Of a stretch of DNA of 28,881 nt, positions 16,862 through 24,240 are shown piece by piece. Under the pieces are notes generated by a model. The model did not search any database, was not told the DNA's origin, and saw only the letters and a program-made list of their open reading frames with translations. The position numbers and the translations under genes were made by a program. The stretch is taken from positions 1-28,881 of the forward strand of contig JAHHSO010000024.1 in assembly GCA_020025205.1 (NCBI GenBank), written 5' to 3'. The first letter of the stretch is position 1. Each line of letters begins with the position of its first letter. Origin of the DNA: Christensenellaceae bacterium. GTDB taxonomy: Bacteria > Bacillota > Clostridia > Christensenellales > Aristaeellaceae.

Positions 16862-16889
16862 AAAAATAGCCGACCAGAATATGGCCGGC
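16862..16889 (-). terminator. Weak terminator-like hairpin upstream of the protease gene
   Basis: 16883-16889 pairs with 16869-16875 (7 bp including one G-U pair), followed on the minus strand by TATTTTTAAATA. It lies after the PucR-type regulator and 17 nt upstream of the protease start. It could end the regulator transcript or attenuate read-through into the protease gene. I see no convincing separate promoter for the protease. Confidence 0.45.
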
Positions 16890-16971
16890 AAAATGCATGA
16901 AGTGCCACCCATACAGAAATTTCTTCATCTCTTCCGTATGACTGGCCTATACGCCGACAGATCGGCTGAAA

Positions 16972-18042
16972 TCAATAGACGGGGCGCGGCTTATCCTTGC
17001 CGCTCTTGCCAAGCAGGAGCATCATTTTAAATGTCACAGCATCGTCAAACTTACGCAAATCCAATCCAGTCTGGCGCTGCACCTTGTCCAGACGATACAC
17101 CAGCGTGTTGCGATGGATATACAGCTGACGGGCAGTATCTGAGAGGTTCAAATCCTTAGCAAAGAACATCTCAATAGTATGAAGCATCTCATCATTGAAC
17201 AAACGCGCTGTTTTGCGGTTGAACAGAATGCCATGATAACGCGTGCCCATTTCACGCGGGATATCCATGAGGAAACGTTCCAGCACCAGGCTGCGGTATG
17301 CATAAATATGCTGTTCCGTCAGGAAAATACGGCCCACTTCAACTGCACGGCGGGATTCACGATAGCTCTCCCCGATCTCCGGGAAGGTTTTCTTCGGCTC
17401 GCCAATGCCTACAACACAGCCCTTGCCCGCTTCATCCAGCAGGGTCTGTTCAATCGCCTCTGCCAGCTGACACAATTCGTCAAAGGACTCTACATTCTCC
17501 ATGCTCTTCAAGAAGACAACCGTGTGCCTATCCATTTCGACCAACAGATCTCCGCCGGCACGCGGCACAAGCTCTTCAAGCATGTTAAAGGCAGTTTCCG
17601 TCTCAGTCTGCAAAATCTGGAAGGTCATGACGCAGCGATCGCGGTTCATTTCAATCTGATGCTCATGTGCCAGCGCTTCAAGCTCAGAACCCGTCAGTTC
17701 TTCGCGAAGCACACGGCGATACACATCATAACGGCTCTGAATCGGGGCCTCGCCGCGGCCCATAGACTGAACCATTGCGCCCGCAAGCACAATACAGTCA
17801 TGTGTTGCCGCTCCCTGTGCATCCGCACACAGAATCAGTTCCGGCGTAATGCCAATCATGAGGAAAGTTTTTCCTTCAAAGGCAACCGGCATACCTGGCT
17901 CCATAAATTCAGGCAGGTTAATCTTTCCACGGTTTTCTTCAGGGAGCAGAACGCGTCCCTCCGTATCCAACAGCCAAAGCGGCTGCATCAGACGTGCGAG
18001 AACCTGCTGAATCTGATTTAAAAATCGCTTTTCAGGAATCAT
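16972..18042 (-). CDS. PucR/CdaR-family transcriptional regulator
   Basis: 356 aa from the ATG at 18042, with AAAGGAG 8 nt upstream. The C-terminal 60 residues form the family's helix-turn-helix: LNLSDTARQLYIHRNTLVYR followed by LDKVQRQTGLDLRKFDDAV. The middle (about 120-270) is the GGDEF-related CdaR region and the N-terminal 100 residues are a putative sensor. Relatives respond to sugar diacids, purine breakdown products or amino acids, but the ligand cannot be inferred here. The next upstream gene on the same strand encodes an MsmK-like sugar-transporter ATPase but is separated by a strong terminator, so the link is positional only. A TATAAT lies 50 nt upstream of the start. Confidence 0.88.
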   Translation of the reverse strand: MIPEKRFLNQIQQVLARLMQPLWLLDTEGRVLLPEENRGKINLPEFMEPGMPVAFEGKTFLMIGITPELILCADAQGAATHDCIVLAGAMVQSMGRGEAPIQSRYDVYRRVLREELTGSELEALAHEHQIEMNRDRCVMTFQILQTETETAFNMLEELVPRAGGDLLVEMDRHTVVFLKSMENVESFDELCQLAEAIEQTLLDEAGKGCVVGIGEPKKTFPEIGESYRESRRAVEVGRIFLTEQHIYAYRSLVLERFLMDIPREMGTRYHGILFNRKTARLFNDEMLHTIEMFFAKDLNLSDTARQLYIHRNTLVYRLDKVQRQTGLDLRKFDDAVTFKMMLLLGKSGKDKPRPVY

Positions 18043-18091
18043 CGTTCTTTCTCCTTTCGCGTATACAAGCGCATCCAATCGGATACAGAAT

Positions 18092-18097
18092 ATTATA
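18092..18097 (-). promoter_or_regulatory. Candidate -10 box of the PucR-type regulator gene
   Basis: TATAAT on the minus strand, 50 nt upstream of the ATG. A TTGACG lies only 10 nt further upstream, too close to be its -35, and no other good -35 is visible. The promoter may be weak or autoregulated. Confidence 0.4.
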
Positions 18098-18183
18098 CCG
18101 CATCAATCGTCAAAAATCCATATGTTTTAAAAAATATCTCCGGTTAATTAGCACAAATTGACGTATTTTTATTGAAATTATAC

Positions 18184-18214
18184 AAAAAACGCCTGCACCA
18201 TAAAGATGCAGGCG
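18184..18214 (-). terminator. Terminator after the MsmK-like ATPase gene
   Basis: CGCCTGCA (18190-18197) pairs with TGCAGGCG (18207-18214), 9-nt loop, followed on the minus strand by six T residues (18184-18189). It starts 11 nt beyond the stop codon. Confidence 0.92.
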
Positions 18215-18224
18215 CTCAAAACGC

Positions 18225-19346
18225 TTAGCGATTCAGAATGCTGACTTCAGTATCCTTGTCAAAGAAGTGCAGACGGTTCGTTTCAAAGGCAACCTTGACC
18301 GTGTCGCCAGCACGGGACGTGCTGCGCGGATCAACGCGGGCAACCACGTTGCCCTCTTTGCCGCCAGTCTTCATATAGAGATAGGTTTCAGAACCCATCA
18401 GTTCCACCACGTCAACCTTGGCTTCAACCAGGTTATTGTCTGCGACGGAGAGGAAGCGCTCTTCGTCATGGATGTTCTCCGGACGAATACCCATGACAAC
18501 TTCCTTGCCGATATAGCTTTCATCAACCAGTTTGCGGATCTTCGCATCCGGTACTCGAATGGCATTTCCGCCGAACTCAGCCCAAACACCATCGTCTCTC
18601 TTGACAAGCTTGGCATCAAAGAAGTTCATCTGCGGGCTGCCAATGAAGGAACCGACAAACAGGTTGGTCGGGTAATCATACAGATTCTGCGGGGTATCAA
18701 CCTGCTGAATGAAGCCATCCTTCATGACGACAATGCGCGTACCCATGGTCATCGCTTCGGTCTGGTCATGCGTAACATAGATGAAGGTGGTCTGCAAACG
18801 CTGATGCAGCTTGGTAATCTCTGTACGCATCTGCACACGGAGCTTGGCGTCCAGGTTTGAAAGCGGTTCATCCATCAGGAAAACTTTCGGGTCACGAACA
18901 ATTGCGCGTCCCAGTGCAACGCGCTGACGCTGACCGCCAGACAAGGCCTTTGGCTTTCTGTTGAGCAGCTGCTCAATAGAAAGAATCTTTGCAGCCTCGC
19001 GAACAAGTTTGTCAATTTCATCCTTGGGCTTCTTGCGAAGCTTCAGACCAAATGCCATATTGTCATACACGGTCATGTGCGGATACAGCGCATAGTTCTG
19101 GAACACCATTGCGATATCGCGATCCTTCGGCGCCACATCGTTGACCAGACGATCCCCGATATAAAGTTCACCCTCGGAAATTTCTTCAAGACCCGCAACC
19201 ATGCGGAGTGTGGTGGACTTGCCGCAGCCAGACGGACCAACCAGAACAATAAACTCCTTGTCTTCAATGTCAAGGCAGAAATCAGAAACAGCGGTTACGT
19301 TGCCAGAATAGATCTTATAAATGTGATTGAGTTTCAAGCTTGCCAT
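18225..19346 (-). CDS. Sugar ABC transporter ATPase, MsmK/UgpC type, stand-alone
   Basis: 373 aa. It hydrolyses ATP to drive carbohydrate importers. Visible are the Walker A GPSGCGKST (37-45), Q-loop FQNYALYP, signature LSGGQRQR, Walker B VFLMDEP, D-loop SNLDAK and switch H in VTHDQTEAM, followed by the C-terminal TOBE/OB-fold regulatory domain (from about residue 240, with a GIRPENIHDE segment) typical of this subfamily. No permease or binding protein is nearby. In Firmicutes one such ATPase often serves many sugar importers encoded elsewhere, which fits a lone gene with its own strong promoter and terminator. The ATG follows AAAGGAG by 7 nt. Confidence 0.95.
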   Translation of the reverse strand: MASLKLNHIYKIYSGNVTAVSDFCLDIEDKEFIVLVGPSGCGKSTTLRMVAGLEEISEGELYIGDRLVNDVAPKDRDIAMVFQNYALYPHMTVYDNMAFGLKLRKKPKDEIDKLVREAAKILSIEQLLNRKPKALSGGQRQRVALGRAIVRDPKVFLMDEPLSNLDAKLRVQMRTEITKLHQRLQTTFIYVTHDQTEAMTMGTRIVVMKDGFIQQVDTPQNLYDYPTNLFVGSFIGSPQMNFFDAKLVKRDDGVWAEFGGNAIRVPDAKIRKLVDESYIGKEVVMGIRPENIHDEERFLSVADNNLVEAKVDVVELMGSETYLYMKTGGKEGNVVARVDPRSTSRAGDTVKVAFETNRLHFFDKDTEVSILNR

Positions 19347-19386
19347 GGTAAATCTCCTTTCATTCGAACCCTCTTGTTCATCCCCA

Positions 19387-19412
19387 GTGCTGATTCAGTC
19401 GTTCTTCAGCAC
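19387..19412 (-). promoter_or_regulatory. Stem-loop in the leader of the MsmK-like gene
   Basis: GTGCTGA (19387-19393) pairs with TCAGCAC (19406-19412) with a 12-nt loop. It lies between the promoter and the ribosome binding site, beginning about 10 nt downstream of the predicted start site. On the minus strand no T-run follows it, so it is more likely an mRNA-stabilising 5' stem than an attenuator. Confidence 0.45.
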
Positions 19413-19427
19413 CTTTTTCTGGTTTTA

Positions 19428-19456
19428 ATTATACGGTTTTCAATAACATATTTCAA
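19428..19456 (-). promoter_or_regulatory. Sigma-A promoter of the MsmK-like ATPase gene
   Basis: Minus-strand TTGAAA (19451-19456), a 17-nt spacer and TATAAT (19428-19433). Near-consensus. The leader is about 75 nt. Confidence 0.85.
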
Positions 19457-19891
19457 TTGATTAACCTCACAAAAAAATCTTCCTTTTCCTCTTCATCTCC
19501 ATCATTTCTATCCACTAATCTCTTCTTGTTTTTCTTGATTTTGTTCAGTTATTCGAAATTATTTCTTCCATTCTTTGAATTTCTCCTGTTTAACTGTATT
19601 TTCTTCATTTTTGTTCATATCTTTCATTTTATATATTTCCTTTTTACTGATTTCTATTTATCTAAATGTCGATTCTTTTCCCTTATTTCCCCTTTTTAAT
19701 CGCAATTCGTGCATATTTTTCAACATGTTTTTGAATGTAACCGCCAATATTCATGCACTTTTTTATCCATTGATTCTTTCTTCAAGAAATCTCCATATTT
19801 TTGCCGAAGTAATCGCAAATCAATTTCTTGTGCATCTTGCACATGTACACAATTCCATAAATCTGCACAAGTACTTTTTCATTCCATATAG
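19457..19891. other. AT-rich intergenic gap without a supportable gene
   Basis: This stretch is far richer in A+T than the genes around it. The plus strand is dominated by pyrimidine runs (the minus strand by purines). Plus-strand open frames here translate into Phe/Leu/Ser/Ile-rich low-complexity strings and have no ribosome binding site, so I do not call them genes. A small inverted repeat GTGCA-TCT-TGCAC sits at about 19830-19842. The gap lies between the terminator of the hom operon and the promoter of the MsmK-like gene. Confidence 0.6.
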
Positions 19892-19918
19892 AAAAAATAG
19901 CATGTGTGTGCATGCTAT
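19892..19918 (-). terminator. Terminator after homoserine dehydrogenase
   Basis: ATAGCATG (19897-19904) pairs with CATGCTAT (19911-19918) over a 6-nt TG-repeat loop, followed on the minus strand by six T residues. It lies about 34 nt past the stop and ends the pantothenate/homoserine operon. Confidence 0.9.
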
Positions 19919-19951
19919 GATTGATTTTTTTCTATATCCTTTCTTTCGTAT

Positions 19952-21187
19952 TCAGTTTTCCATATTTTCAACTCGAATCATCCCGATGTCCAGTCCCTTT
20001 ACACAGCCTAATGCTCGCTGCATAGCAGCTTCAGATGCATGCGTTGTCAAAAAAGCGGCGCGCTCATTGTTTGTGCCAGTTTTCACTTCTGTCGCAATTC
20101 CTACGTTTTCAGACCGAAGAGCTTCCATCACCCGCGGCACTTGTTCTTTTTTTGCCGCAACAAAGTACACGCTCTGCCAATTTTTATCCGTCTGTTTCAC
20201 CTCATCCTGAACAGCAGGCAGTTCATGACGCTTGGCCTTTGCTGCCTGAATCAAATCGGATACCAACGCACTGGCCGTAGGCATATCCCCCGCTCCGCGT
20301 CCATAAAACATCATTTCTCCACAAGCGTGTCCATTGACATAGACCGCGTTGAATGCGTCATTTACGCTTGCAAGCGGATGATTTCGGGGAACAAACGTCG
20401 GATGGACACGTGCCTGTATCTTTCCATTCGTATTCTTGGCGATACCCAGAAGTTTAATTGTCAGCCCGAAAGCCTGCCCAAGTTGCACATCCTCCGGCGA
20501 CACAGCTGTGATTCCTTCTGTGTACACCTGTTCAACCGGCACATGGCGGTGAAACGCCAGCGTCGAAAGGATCGACAGCTTATACGCCGCGTCATGTCCT
20601 TCGACATCTGCCGTCGGATCAGGTTCTGCCAGCCCCATCTTCTGCGCATCCGACAAAACTTCAGCGTAAGATGTCCCTTCTGTACTCATGCGGCTCAAAA
20701 TATAATTCGTCGTTCCGTTAATAATGCCCATGACCGATGTAATACGGTTCGCCTGCAGAGAATTCGTCAGCGCGCGAATAATCGGAACTGCACCGCAGAC
20801 GCTCGCTTCATAATACAAACCGCCCGCATGTGCGCGTGCAGCGTTCAATATTTCGCTCCAATGCGTGGCCAGCGCCATTTTATTGGCAGTCACAACCGTT
20901 TTTCCATTTTCAAGAGCATATTTCATATAGGAAGCTGCCGGTTCTTCTCCATTCATAAATTCCATTATAATGGATATTTCTGGATCATCCAGCACATCCG
21001 AAGCACAGCTTGTCAAAAGCTCTTGCGGCACGGGACGCTTTTTATCAAGAGAATGCACAAGAATTTTACGCACTTCAAACGAGACGCCTTCATTTTTATC
21101 AATTTCTCCGGCTTGTGTTTCCAAAAGTCTGTAAACACCGCATCCAATATTGCCGCAGCCGAGAAATCCAATTCCGATCTTTTCCAT
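19952..21187 (-). CDS. hom: Homoserine dehydrogenase
   Basis: 411 aa from the ATG at 21187, with GAGGAGG 6 nt upstream. It reduces aspartate semialdehyde to homoserine with NAD(P)H, the branch toward threonine and methionine. An N-terminal Rossmann motif GFLGCGNIGCG (about 7-17) is followed by the catalytic/oligomerisation domain with NGTTNYILSRM and an ADVEGHDAAYKLSIL segment that carries the active-site Asp and Lys. The last 80 residues resemble an ACT domain, suggesting feedback by threonine. It is not a fusion with aspartokinase. It lies 71 nt after the pantothenate kinase gene without a visible promoter or terminator between them, so probably co-transcribed. Confidence 0.95.
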   Translation of the reverse strand: MEKIGIGFLGCGNIGCGVYRLLETQAGEIDKNEGVSFEVRKILVHSLDKKRPVPQELLTSCASDVLDDPEISIIMEFMNGEEPAASYMKYALENGKTVVTANKMALATHWSEILNAARAHAGGLYYEASVCGAVPIIRALTNSLQANRITSVMGIINGTTNYILSRMSTEGTSYAEVLSDAQKMGLAEPDPTADVEGHDAAYKLSILSTLAFHRHVPVEQVYTEGITAVSPEDVQLGQAFGLTIKLLGIAKNTNGKIQARVHPTFVPRNHPLASVNDAFNAVYVNGHACGEMMFYGRGAGDMPTASALVSDLIQAAKAKRHELPAVQDEVKQTDKNWQSVYFVAAKKEQVPRVMEALRSENVGIATEVKTGTNNERAAFLTTHASEAAMQRALGCVKGLDIGMIRVENMEN

Positions 21188-21258
21188 GCACATCCTCCTC
21201 TTCCTACAAAACACCTTGTGCCGTTTTCTAAAAGCCGCAATTCAGAACGCACAATTGC

Positions 21259-22026
21259 TTACAGGTTCTTTTCGTAAATCAGCCGCAGGCCCGTCAGGGT
21301 CAAATCAGGATTGATGACATCAATCACATTCGAATTGTCTTTTACCAAATGTGCCATGCCGCCGGTGGCTATTACCTTAATCTCGCTGCCGCCCATTTCC
21401 CGCTTCATCTTGCTGACAATCTTCTCCACTGAACCGATGTATCCATACAGGACACCGGATTGGAGATTTGAAACCGTCGTGCGGCCAATAATCTCTTCCG
21501 GCAATACCAACTCAATCGATGGCAGTTTAGCCGTTCCCGTTGCAAGCGCACGGTTCATCATCCGCAGACCGGGGCCAATGGCACCGCCTAAAAATTCCCG
21601 ACGATCGGACACCACACCATACGTGGTTGCCGTACCAAAATCAATAAAAATCGACGGGCCGCCATACAGCGCAGATACCGCAACAGCATTTGCTATGCGG
21701 TCGCTCCCCAATTCTCGCGGATTTTCATACTTGATATTCAATCCTGTCTTCATGCCTGGAACCAGAAGCCGAGGCTCAATATGGAAGTAATCCCTGCACA
21801 TATGCTCAATTGTATAGTTAATTGACGGAACAACCGAGGAAATCATAATGCCTTCAACATCTTCCATTCGCAGCCCATGATAACGAAACAGATCAATCAT
21901 GATAATCCCATATTGATCTGATGTCATCGTCGTATCTGTTGCGCACCGCCAACGCTTAACCAGCCTGCTGCCATCAAACACTGCGGCCTTAACATTTGTA
22001 TTTCCTATATCCATTACAAAAATCAT
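21259..22026 (-). CDS. coaX: Type III pantothenate kinase
   Basis: 255 aa from the ATG at 22026, about 9 nt after AAAGGGG. An in-frame ATG at 22050 has no ribosome binding site. It phosphorylates pantothenate, the first step of coenzyme A synthesis, and this type needs a monovalent cation and is not inhibited by CoA. Motifs: DIGNTN phosphate loop (6-11), the GSDRIANAVA segment in the middle, FIDFGTATTY, GGAIGPGLRMM, and late ATGGMA. The start is 30 nt after the ECF S-component gene, which supports a role of both in pantothenate salvage. Homoserine dehydrogenase follows. Confidence 0.95.
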   Translation of the reverse strand: MIFVMDIGNTNVKAAVFDGSRLVKRWRCATDTTMTSDQYGIIMIDLFRYHGLRMEDVEGIMISSVVPSINYTIEHMCRDYFHIEPRLLVPGMKTGLNIKYENPRELGSDRIANAVAVSALYGGPSIFIDFGTATTYGVVSDRREFLGGAIGPGLRMMNRALATGTAKLPSIELVLPEEIIGRTTVSNLQSGVLYGYIGSVEKIVSKMKREMGGSEIKVIATGGMAHLVKDNSNVIDVINPDLTLTGLRLIYEKNL

Positions 22027-22056
22027 TTCTGTTTTCCCCTTTGTTTCCATATGTGC

Positions 22057-22698
22057 TTATCGTCTGGCTATCATCCTGCCAAACGCCTTATCCAATGCAA
22101 TCACTACAACCGGTGCAATGAGCGTTGCAACGATTATCTCTGGAATACCGTTTGTCACACCCATCACTGCGATGCCTGCAGCAACGCCATGCTGAGCGAT
22201 TGCTTCTGGAATGCCCACTCCTGACACAAGTCTTTCAGCGATTTTTTGTCCATCCAGAACCGCAATCATTCCCATCACCATGCCAGTATGCAGCGCCGTT
22301 CCCAGTATGCTGGCCGAAACACAAGAAATCTCTCTACTTTTTTTGCATTTCCGTGTCAAATGTTCCGCCGCTTTGGCAATGCCGTACACACATAATGGAA
22401 ACAGTATGCGCGGCAGCACCGAAACAAGCGGATTCATAAAAAACGGCGCAAAAAAAGACGTTCCCGAAAAGCTTCCAATCAAGCTCTGAGTACCAAATAT
22501 CAGTCCAGTTAAAACACCGGACTCCCAGCCAAGAGCCAGTGTTGCAATAATGACTGGAATATGCATGGTCGTTGCCGTCAAAAATGGGGTTGTAATAAAT
22601 CCAAGCGGTGTGCTAGCCATTACAAGTGTAACAGCCATCATCAAAGCAGTTCCAGTCATCCATTGAAGGGAGTATTTCCGTGTCTGTGTGTAATTCAT
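22057..22698 (-). CDS. ECF transporter S component, probably pantothenate (PanT-like)
   Basis: 213 aa from the ATG at 22698, 5 nt after GGAGG. An upstream extension of that frame has no start signal. About six membrane helices are visible. The segment GFITTPFLTATTMHIPVIIA near the N-terminus is typical of ECF S components of the PanT group, which bind one vitamin and dock on a shared energising module (EcfA, EcfA', EcfT) encoded elsewhere. Substrate is inferred from its position as first gene of an operon with type III pantothenate kinase. A relative with another substrate cannot be excluded. The operon has a good promoter and a leader with two hairpins. Confidence 0.82.
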   Translation of the reverse strand: MNYTQTRKYSLQWMTGTALMMAVTLVMASTPLGFITTPFLTATTMHIPVIIATLALGWESGVLTGLIFGTQSLIGSFSGTSFFAPFFMNPLVSVLPRILFPLCVYGIAKAAEHLTRKCKKSREISCVSASILGTALHTGMVMGMIAVLDGQKIAERLVSGVGIPEAIAQHGVAAGIAVMGVTNGIPEIIVATLIAPVVVIALDKAFGRMIARR

Positions 22699-22702
22699 TT
22701 TT

Positions 22703-22757
22703 CCTCCGTTCGAGTTCCATCTGGATACCCGACTAGTCTTTGCCGTCCATCGACGGC
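22703..22757 (-). promoter_or_regulatory. Leader hairpins before the ECF S-component gene
   Basis: Two stems in the roughly 110-nt leader: 22752-22757 with 22742-22747 (GCCGTC/GACGGC, 4-nt loop), and 22723-22731 with 22711-22718 (8 bp with one bulged A and one G-U pair, 4-nt loop). The second ends 3 nt before the GGAGG ribosome binding site. I recognise no known riboswitch, and there is no T-run, so any control would be at translation. Confidence 0.4.
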
Positions 22758-22816
22758 GTTGTTTTTTCTCTCCTTCGTGGTCTGCTCTGTATTCAGCAGC
22801 AGCCCGAATCGGATTT

Positions 22817-22845
22817 ATTTTATCAAAAAGATTTTGACTTTTCAA
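22817..22845 (-). promoter_or_regulatory. Sigma-A promoter of the ECF S component-coaX-hom operon
   Basis: Minus-strand TTGAAA (22840-22845), a 17-nt spacer and TAAAAT (22817-22822). It is divergent from the tRNA promoter, about 50 nt away. Confidence 0.8.
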
Positions 22846-22895
22846 CTAAAAGCGTTTGTTTTTATTGTTTTTCTGCCTTTCCTGACAAAAACAGG

Positions 22896-22924
22896 TTGAC
22901 ATACCGTCGATCTTCAACTATAAT
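22896..22924 (+). promoter_or_regulatory. Consensus promoter of tRNA-Leu
   Basis: TTGACA (22896-22901), a 17-nt spacer and TATAAT (22919-22924): both hexamers are perfect, as is usual for stable RNA genes. The tRNA begins 12 nt after the -10 box. Confidence 0.93.
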
Positions 22925-22935
22925 ATTTTGCGTTC

Positions 22936-23022
22936 GCGGGAATGGCGGAATTGGCAGACGCGCTAGATTCAGGTTCTAGTGCTCGCAAGAGCATGCAGGT
23001 TCAAGTCCTGTTTCCCGCACCA
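22936..23022 (+). tRNA. tRNA-Leu, anticodon CAG
   Basis: An 87-nt class II tRNA with encoded CCA. The acceptor stem GCGGGAA pairs with TTCCCGC (23012-23018), followed by A and CCA. The D arm contains GGC-AGAC, the anticodon stem CTAGA/TCTAG encloses the loop TTCAGGT with anticodon CAG (reads CUG), the long variable arm TGCTCGCAAGAGCA is typical of leucine tRNAs, and the T arm has GGTTCAAGTCC. It has its own promoter and terminator and marks the left edge of an accessory stretch. Confidence 0.97.
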
Positions 23023-23029
23023 AAGCAAT

Positions 23030-23078
23030 ATAATCCGAGCTTTTTTCTGGTCAGAGAAGGGTTCGGATTATTTTTATT
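23030..23078 (+). terminator. Terminator after tRNA-Leu
   Basis: ATAATCCGA (23030-23038) pairs with TCGGATTAT (23063-23071) over a 24-nt loop that itself contains a T6 run, followed by TTTTTATT. Confidence 0.85.
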
Positions 23079-23476
23079 CCTCAAACGGTATGAGCTGACC
23101 GGGCAGGCTCCTCAGAAAATGAAAACAGGGAAATCAGGCAATAGATTGCAGAAATCATTGACAATCGATCCTTTTCGGACTTCTGCGGAATAGACCCCGG
23201 CAATCAGGTTCCGGATGGGATATGTTGGGGCGCTTCCGTAATTTGCTGATGAAAAAACAGCTGTTTTCAAGCGGTAAAGCTCCTGACTGATTGAGGATTG
23301 ATTCTGAAAAAAAGGAGCAATCGCGGCGTTGCACAAAGAGTCCGCTTCTCAAAAATTCAGGGCGCATAAAAGTTAAAAATTCCAGAAAAAACCAAGGAGA
23401 AGCCTTGATTTCCTGCTGGAATTTTTTCATCAATGTATTGCCATTTTCGCCAATGGCGTAGACAATCCTGCTTCCA
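23079..23476. other. Unassigned structured region between tRNA-Leu and the HEYGH gene
   Basis: About 400 nt without a gene I can support. Minus-strand frames at 23155-23484 and 23112-23336 overlap in different registers, match no family I know and lack ribosome binding sites. The DNA is rich in inverted repeats: the palindrome AAAACAGCTGTTTT near 23253-23266, GCTCCT/AGGAGC arms about 35 nt apart near 23277-23325, and a strong stem 23375-23385 with 23416-23426 (11 bp) that encloses a second stem CAAGG/CCTTG and ends in a T-run on both strands. It may be the eroded remains of a mobile element or hold a small RNA. Confidence 0.45.
23375..23427. terminator. Strong terminator-like nested hairpin
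   Basis: AAAAATTCCAG (23375-23385) pairs with CTGGAATTTTT (23416-23426), with an inner CAAGG/CCTTG stem. Plus strand: T6 tail. Minus strand: the stem is followed by A/T-rich sequence after TTTTT. No gene that would need it is recognisable on either side. Confidence 0.55.
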
Positions 23477-23565
23477 ATGTTCACGGTTAATATAGAAGCA
23501 AACTATAAAACACAGATAAAGACAGCAGTCCCGACGCTGCTCCGTACAGCAAGTGGGAAAAAATG

Positions 23566-23594
23566 TAGAAAATTTCACATTCGTATGATACAAT
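23566..23594 (+). promoter_or_regulatory. Possible promoter of the HEYGH gene with overlapping inverted repeat
   Basis: TAGAAA (23566-23571), a 17-nt spacer and TACAAT (23589-23594), 85 nt before the gene. An inverted repeat ATGATA-CAA-TATCAT overlaps the -10 box and could be an operator. Only moderately close to consensus. Confidence 0.4.
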
Positions 23595-23679
23595 ATCATC
23601 AAGTGAATAAGCAACAAATCGGAAGCTGCACAGATGAAGTTGTAATCAGCTTGGAATATGTAGAAAGCAGGATCATAGA

Positions 23680-24144
23680 ATGAATATTTTATACATTTTT
23701 CTACAGTGTACATGGGGATTTTTACAGAGTCTTTTGGGAGGAATCCAATTTCTTTTCCATATCAGAGAGAAACACTTTTTTTATCATGGTGCAGTGGTTA
23801 CAATATGGAAAATAAAGTCAAGCGTTTCTCTGGGGATGTTTGTGTTTGTTACGGACGAGCCATATTTTTATGAGAAATTAAAAGATGCTTATAGCATGGA
23901 TGAATTGGCACAAAGATTATTAATACACGAATATGGACATACCATTCAGTCACTGATACTCGGACCGTTGTATTTGATTGTAATAGGGATTCCTTCTACG
24001 CTTTGGGGATTTTTGCCAAATACTAACAAAAAACGAAAGGAACAGCAGATTTCTTATTTTTCTTTCTTTACAGAAAAGTGGGCAAATCGTCTTGGAGAAA
24101 AGGTTACAAAAGAAAAATCAATGGAACAACTGGTAATTGATTAA
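23680..24144 (+). CDS. Small membrane-anchored protein with HEYGH metallopeptidase-like motif
   Basis: 154 aa, start ATG at 23680 with AGGA 7 nt upstream. The N-terminal 28 or so residues are hydrophobic (IFLQCTWGFLQSLLGG) and probably span the membrane. H83-E84-Y85-G86-H87 fits the HExxH zinc-binding motif of gluzincin-like peptidases. A hydrophobic stretch LGPLYLIVIGIPSTLWGF and a late TEKWANRLGE follow. Its glutamate could be a third ligand. From memory, similar short proteins with HEYGHTIQS and TEKWAN occur widely in Clostridia as hypothetical proteins, so this copy seems complete. Peptidase activity is not shown. The gene is clearly richer in A+T than the core genes and sits between a tRNA and a dead IS30 element, suggesting transfer. 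Confidence 0.75.
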   Translation: MNILYIFLQCTWGFLQSLLGGIQFLFHIREKHFFYHGAVVTIWKIKSSVSLGMFVFVTDEPYFYEKLKDAYSMDELAQRLLIHEYGHTIQSLILGPLYLIVIGIPSTLWGFLPNTNKKRKEQQISYFSFFTEKWANRLGEKVTKEKSMEQLVID

Positions 24145-24188
24145 ATCACTTTCCATTTTCTGGGCAGATTGCAAATCCAGTCGAGCCA

Positions 24189-24225
24189 GTCAGCGGCAAG
24201 TAAATGGACTTTGCCCACCGCTGAC
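24189..24225. repeat. Large hairpin ahead of the IS30 remnant
   Basis: GTCAGCGG (24189-24196) pairs with CCGCTGAC (24218-24225), with inner pairing CAAGT (24197-24201) to 24208-24213. It lies between the HEYGH gene and the transposase remnant. It may be near the left end of the insertion element. Confidence 0.5.
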
Positions 24226-24240
24226 AGCCCCGCCTATCTT

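Noticed and set aside
19575..20210. Plus-strand open frame across the AT-rich gap into hom
   Set aside because: Half is low-complexity Phe/Ser/Ile sequence and half is antisense to homoserine dehydrogenase; no ribosome binding site.
22942..23193. Open frame through tRNA-Leu
   Set aside because: It is translation of the tRNA and its terminator.
23155..23484. Minus-strand frame of 109 codons after the tRNA
   Set aside because: It runs through the strong nested hairpin, lacks a ribosome binding site and a family match; possibly a fragment of a dead element.
23477..23683. 68-codon plus-strand frame that overlaps the HEYGH gene start by ATGA
   Set aside because: The overlap is suggestive, but it has no ribosome binding site, no recognisable family, and the best promoter for the next gene lies inside it. 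Left uncalled.
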